From Hamiltosporidium tvaerminnensis (Eukaryota; Microsporidia; Dubosqiidae), in NCBI GenBank assembly GCA_022605425.2, contig JAKIMF020000001.1, positions 1,180,501 to 1,244,500 on the forward strand: a stretch of DNA of 64,000 nt, written 5' to 3'. Shown here piece by piece: positions 59,531 to 64,000 of this stretch; position 1 is the stretch's first letter, and each line of letters opens with the position of its first letter. The notes beneath the pieces were generated by a model. The model did no database searches, was not told the origin of the DNA, and saw only the letters and a list, made by a program, of their open reading frames with translations. Position numbers and translations under genes: made by a program.

Positions 59531-62490
59531 ATATCGTAAAAATTTAAAAAGCAATGTATTTAGTTAAACACAGGGATAATTTTAAGTGTATAAGGCCTTT
59601 TAGACAAAATTGTAAATTCTTTTAAAAGCAATCTAATGTCTCTTACAGGGTTATTCTATACTATTTAAATAGCTCAATATCATTAAAAGTCTATATTTGT
59701 CGCTTCTTAAAACCTTCTTCAGAATTTACCGAATTATCTGATACTAAAGATTCGCTTTCATTCTTAAAATGAGCAGTTTTTTCAATAAAAGCTGGATTGA
59801 TTTGCAAACGTTTGACATACAAGTTATTGCCTTATTTTCCGACTCTATTGGTGTTACGCCTTTTATTTTAAGCAAGTTTTCGGAAAGAAAAACACCTAAT
59901 CATTCAAACTTCTCATACCAACAAAGCCTTTTCATGTTCAAAAATGATATTTAAGAAGAAACTAGGTATTTTGATATAAAATTTTAGCTACAGGCAGCAT
60001 TTGGATATAAAATTCGCGCTTAATTATTGTAGACCAAATTAATCTTTGTAACTCGGGTTTATAGAAGATCGAATTATAGATTCAGTTAGATTATTTTTTC
60101 ATTAAAATTTAAAAATTTATTTTTATCCTAATTTTTACATCTATTACCAAGCAGAAGGTTTAATGTTGTATTATCTTGCCATCTAAAGGAAAACCACAGT
60201 AGTAGAACTCAAATGTCTCAAAGTACGACAAATTGGCTATATGAGTATCTAACACAAATTAATTAAATACATATTATACAATCTCATTCAATTTTTTTCA
60301 AAAGCTTAAACTCGAAGTTTACAATTTGATCTTGATTACCAAAAGCTTAATATTATATCCTTAGATAAACAGAATAACCACAATCTTGTAACAGTATAAG
60401 ATCGAAAAATCTTTTCAAAATTACTTTCTACAATAAACATCAAAGGTTTTATCCTAAAAATTTCACATTTGATTTTTCTTAACTAAAGGGTAGGACTGAG
60501 CAATCGCCCTGCTAAAGTTTAGATATAATCCACACATGATTTTCCTCCACCTTTGATTTAGAACCGATGGCTTTTTTTCGGTTTAGGGAATTTCTCGATA
60601 AGAACATGTTCGCAGTGAGTACCTTAAAATTATAAGTTTTCTTTTTCTTTTTCTTTCAAGCGAATCCGAAGTTTTTTTGCATCTTGCCAATCATAACATA
60701 TCCAGGCAGTGAGTATGGCATCCTTGGCTCAAATAACTGAGCTAGATAACGACGATTCTATAAATTAAATATTTTTAGATTTATGAGATAGAAATTTACA
60801 GTTTGCCGGCTCGTTTAAGTTTTCAATTAGAAGGCATTTTTGCGCTTTTATTCGAAGCTTCCTTAGATTTCACTCGAATATTAGTTCTTAGAGTATGTTG
60901 CTAAATAATTAAAGGAAATGAAATTCAAAATAGTGTTTTAAAACACCCTATATCTCTTTCCTTTTATTTAATTTTCTTTTTAAATTCGATTACATTGAAA
61001 TTGTTTTGCCAATCGAAATTTTTAGACAATTTTTTTTCAAAGTATGGGCAAATAAAGCTATTTTTTGAATCTTAATATGATTCTTCTGTATATTGTCAGA
61101 ATTGCAAAAAATACGTTATTAGATTCTTGATTTTCAGTTTCTATTAATTTTAAGCAAAGATCAAACCAAATTTGATTAAACTGGAACCAACATAAAAATT
61201 TGCGTTTATTGTCTGGTCAATTTTTCGAGGGCACGAAACAAAACGATGAAATGTTCACAGCAAAAAGATAAATAATTAGGTCTATTCCTCGTGTATATTA
61301 TGCTGCTTTGTAAAAGTATAAGAACCATCTTTTAGATGCAAGTGCATAAGTTTACAGATTAATCAACTTGAAAATTACAATTTATAATTTCTTATAAATT
61401 TTTGAGGGTTTTTTTGTAATTTCTAATGTTTTCTGCATAGTTTTTATATTCTTTATTCTTGAAATGTTCATGAATACTTTAATAATGCATCTGATACCTT
61501 TAAAATAATATAAGATTCATCCAAGTATTTCAAACACAATACGAAATGATTGAAAGCTCGTGCTGTAATCTTAGAATTACAAGCAGATTTTGCTCGATTA
61601 AAACACTGTCGAATTTATATAATGAGCTACTATCCATATACCCGCTTCATAATCATGAATTACAAAGTAAAATCATAAGAAATTCCTTCATCTTTCAAGT
61701 GTGCATTTTTTGTTCATATATCCTTTGTTCAACTTATATTAAAAAAGTATGCCTGTTCAAAGTTTTTTTTATATTCATTTTATCTATATCACAATACCCG
61801 TGTTTTTATTTAAGAATAATGCCTAGTTTTTACATTTAAATATAATAATTGAAAGTATTTTGTAAAGTTTTTTATTTTTTAATTGTATTATGTTTGTTAT
61901 TCGCCAGGATACTTACATAATATCTAAAAAGAACGAATACGTGAATATGACTAATAGAATGATAAATGTTTAAGACAAAATACCAAAGCAATATTCAAAA
62001 TTTTTTAAAATTGGATTTGGAATATCTCGCCTTAGACTTATATACAGATTATAATTATGTATTATTTATTTTTGTAATTTTGCCTACAGTAAATCCAGCT
62101 ATTTGTAGCCTATGAAACTATCAAGCTTTTACGCTTTATCTCGAAACTTTATATCTGCTATCTTGTCGTTAATAATATATTAAGAAAAATAGCAATATAG
62201 TTTACAAAAATTTGACTGAACAAAAAATGAATGAAGTGAGTTTTAGATATACGAATTTTATGAATCATCAATTCTTTTAAAACAGAAATTATTTGAAATT
62301 AATTAATTTATTTCGTTTCTAAAAAATATTTATAGATCAAGATTTTAAGATTAAAGTTTTTTTTTTGCGATTTGCAACAATTTTATTTCTAAATTTGTCA
62401 AATATGATATTAAAAATTTTAAACTAGAATCAAAATGAAATCTAGATTCAGTAAAACAATTATATTGCTATAAATATAATTTTAAGAGCA
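59531..62490. other. AT-rich spacer
   Basis: I see no supportable gene. Less AT-rich patches near 60480-60560 and 60680-60760 may be worn mobile DNA. A 97-codon frame at 61546-61839 is the longest open stretch; it has no start motif, paralogue or recognisable domain, so I do not call it. Confidence 0.4.
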
Positions 62491-62498
62491 TAGCCAAC

Positions 62499-63014
62499 AT
62501 GTCGAAATACAATGCAGATAAAGAGAAATCTCTAACAGAAATAATAATAAAGACATCCGACTATGATATAATAGAGCTAGAATTTAAGAACATCTTAAAT
62601 TACTTATTTGAAACGCACTTTATATATATTCGAGCCATATGTGATACTCAAAATGGATTTCAGAATAAGCAGAAATATATAAAAATGGATGAGATTAATG
62701 AGTTGCTTATTTCTGTTGCAGAATATAAGTTGTTTCGGTTTGACGAAATATATCGTTTAGGGCTTAATACGAAGTATGAATGGAATTTTAATGTGAAATT
62801 GAAAATACAACCTTCTCATAATAACTTGGCGAGTATTCTAAATGTTTTTGTTTATCGAGAAACAGTGTATAATGAAATGTTATTAATTTTCAGCAGGAAA
62901 GCCTCGGAAATGAATAAATTAGAATTATTTAGATTACTAAATGGTATTATTGCTCAAGATATAAAATTCATGTCACAAAATTATAAGAAACTAAAAGAGC
63001 TTTTCCATTTATGA
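62499..63014 (+). CDS. Unknown family, member 2 (intact)
   Basis: A 171-residue protein, charged and probably all-helical, with no signal peptide or membrane segment. It is the intact relative of the frameshifted gene at 56773-57305, sharing the N-terminal MS..N..KEKSLTE pattern, the AEYKLFRFDEIY middle and the C-terminal block RETVYNEMLLIFSRKAS...LFRLLNGII...NYKKLKELF. The two lie 5.2 kb apart in the same orientation, consistent with an old local duplication. The start is chosen by alignment with member 1; the leader reads AGCATAGCCAAC, with CC rather than CCC. I recognise no known domain. Confidence 0.75.
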   Translation: MSKYNADKEKSLTEIIIKTSDYDIIELEFKNILNYLFETHFIYIRAICDTQNGFQNKQKYIKMDEINELLISVAEYKLFRFDEIYRLGLNTKYEWNFNVKLKIQPSHNNLASILNVFVYRETVYNEMLLIFSRKASEMNKLELFRLLNGIIAQDIKFMSQNYKKLKELFHL

Positions 63015-64000
63015 TTGCTGATAATCATTAAATTTTTTATTTTATTCTTTTAATAGTGAAAATTGTCGAAGAGTATTTCGAAGTCTTTATATTTGAAGCA
63101 AGTTAAAATATAAACAAAAAACCCACGTTTATATAACTTCAGTATTAGTTCTATTTAACCATTGCTTGTTTTTACTAAAAAAAATTACACATATTTAATT
63201 ATAACGTCAAAAAAACATTTTACCGACAAAACACTGATATCAAGAAAAATTTAAGTCATTATAATCATTTTTTTGATGTTAAGTTTCTATAAAAAAACCT
63301 AATTTATATAAAATTCTAAATTATTGTATTAAAAAAATCAACATCTAATATCTAAATTATTGAAATTATTTTGATGTTTGGAAAATTATAATTATACTGT
63401 GAATTTAAACTAGCTTATTTCGCTTACAACCGTATAATTTATTTCGGACAAATTCTAAATCATAGCGAAAATAATAGTTAGTTTGGCCTATAAAAGAAAT
63501 AATTCTAAATTTTTTAGATAATTATAATGTGCAATAATATCTTAAGATAAATTTTTGGCATTTATTTACAGCGAGGAGCGAAAGATTTATATAAGGTTTA
63601 ATCAGTTTCAGCTATATTACTTTATTCTTTTATATTTTATATAAAAATGGTTTATCACAGATAAGATATTTCTTAGGTCCTCTTTAACCAAATAATAGTT
63701 CATTTTTAATGAGCAAAACCCTGTAGTTGCTCTATAGGAAGATATTAAAATAAAAAAATAAATAAAGTATTGCGTTGTTTTATTTATTTAATCGTAGACC
63801 TAGCCTAAATATTGATCGATTGAAAGTCTATGTATCCTATTTATATTTTCAAAACATTAGAACGAACGATCCCAAAATTAAGATTTAAACTGGCAAAATA
63901 AAACTTAATTATAAGTTCATTTTGAAAAATACGAAATTTCTCAAAATTTATTTTTTGATTTTATCGATCAAGTTAAATGATAATGCGTTGCAAATATAAA
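63015..64000. other. AT-rich spacer to the window end
   Basis: No gene or recognisable repeat is seen. Confidence 0.4.

Noticed and set aside
61546-61839. 97-codon frame
   Set aside because: Longest unexplained frame and borderline by length, but without a CCC motif, domain, paralogue or signal peptide.
1-64000. tRNA, rRNA and CRISPR arrays
   Set aside because: I found no cloverleaf with a TTCRANNC T-loop in context, no conserved rRNA segments, and no regularly spaced direct repeats.

Overview
The window looks like nuclear DNA of a microsporidian parasite with a large, repeat-rich, gene-poor genome. The evidence is very high A+T (about three quarters by eye), short intron-less genes with tiny leaders, and a CCC-type motif 3 to 9 bases before several start codons, which is a known microsporidian start signal. 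Shortened eukaryotic core proteins (a YJU2/CWC16 splicing factor, a BUB1/MAD3-like checkpoint protein, a RhoGAP protein) and an ABCG half-transporter fit this. The long decayed spacers recall large-genome lineages such as Hamiltosporidium or Edhazardia; that placement is inference.

Layout. 1-3330: decayed spacer. 3335-5708: first copy (A) of a secreted leucine-rich-repeat (LRR) gene, broken. 5710-10050: spacer with two retroelement remnants. 10056-12980: the only dense gene cluster, with YJU2 (-), a 70-aa protein (+), a GC-rich possible RNA gene and a BUB1/MAD3-like gene (+). 13480-16300: degraded retroelement pieces. 18198-25144: second LRR copy (B, -), split by two nested retroposed insertions. 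25145-32430: spacer with one diverged remnant. 32432-33982: secreted helical protein. 35215-38238: 5'-truncated retroelement. 39816-40172: small secreted/membrane protein. 43953-45890: frameshifted ABCG transporter. 47770-51530: old near-full-length retroelement. 52290-53435: RhoGAP protein (-). 56773-57305 and 62499-63014: two members of an unknown gene family, the first frameshifted. 57560-59530: old retroelement copy interrupted by the short GC-rich element.

The dominant mobile element is a non-LTR retrotransposon encoding one protein: reverse transcriptase, then a CCHC knuckle and a restriction-like endonuclease (R2/R4/NeSL type). It is very compact: about 7 nt precede the ATG and about 48 nt follow the stop, and its 3' end reads CCAGAATTTTATTAAATAAA. 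The best copy (19288-23104) has 12-bp target duplications and is broken by a single in-frame TAA. A separate GC-richer element of about 737 bp (23459-24195, 18-bp target duplication) occurs at least three times and has no recognised relative. Much of the window is therefore a layered record of retroposition into LRR genes and into older retroelements, followed by AT-biased decay.
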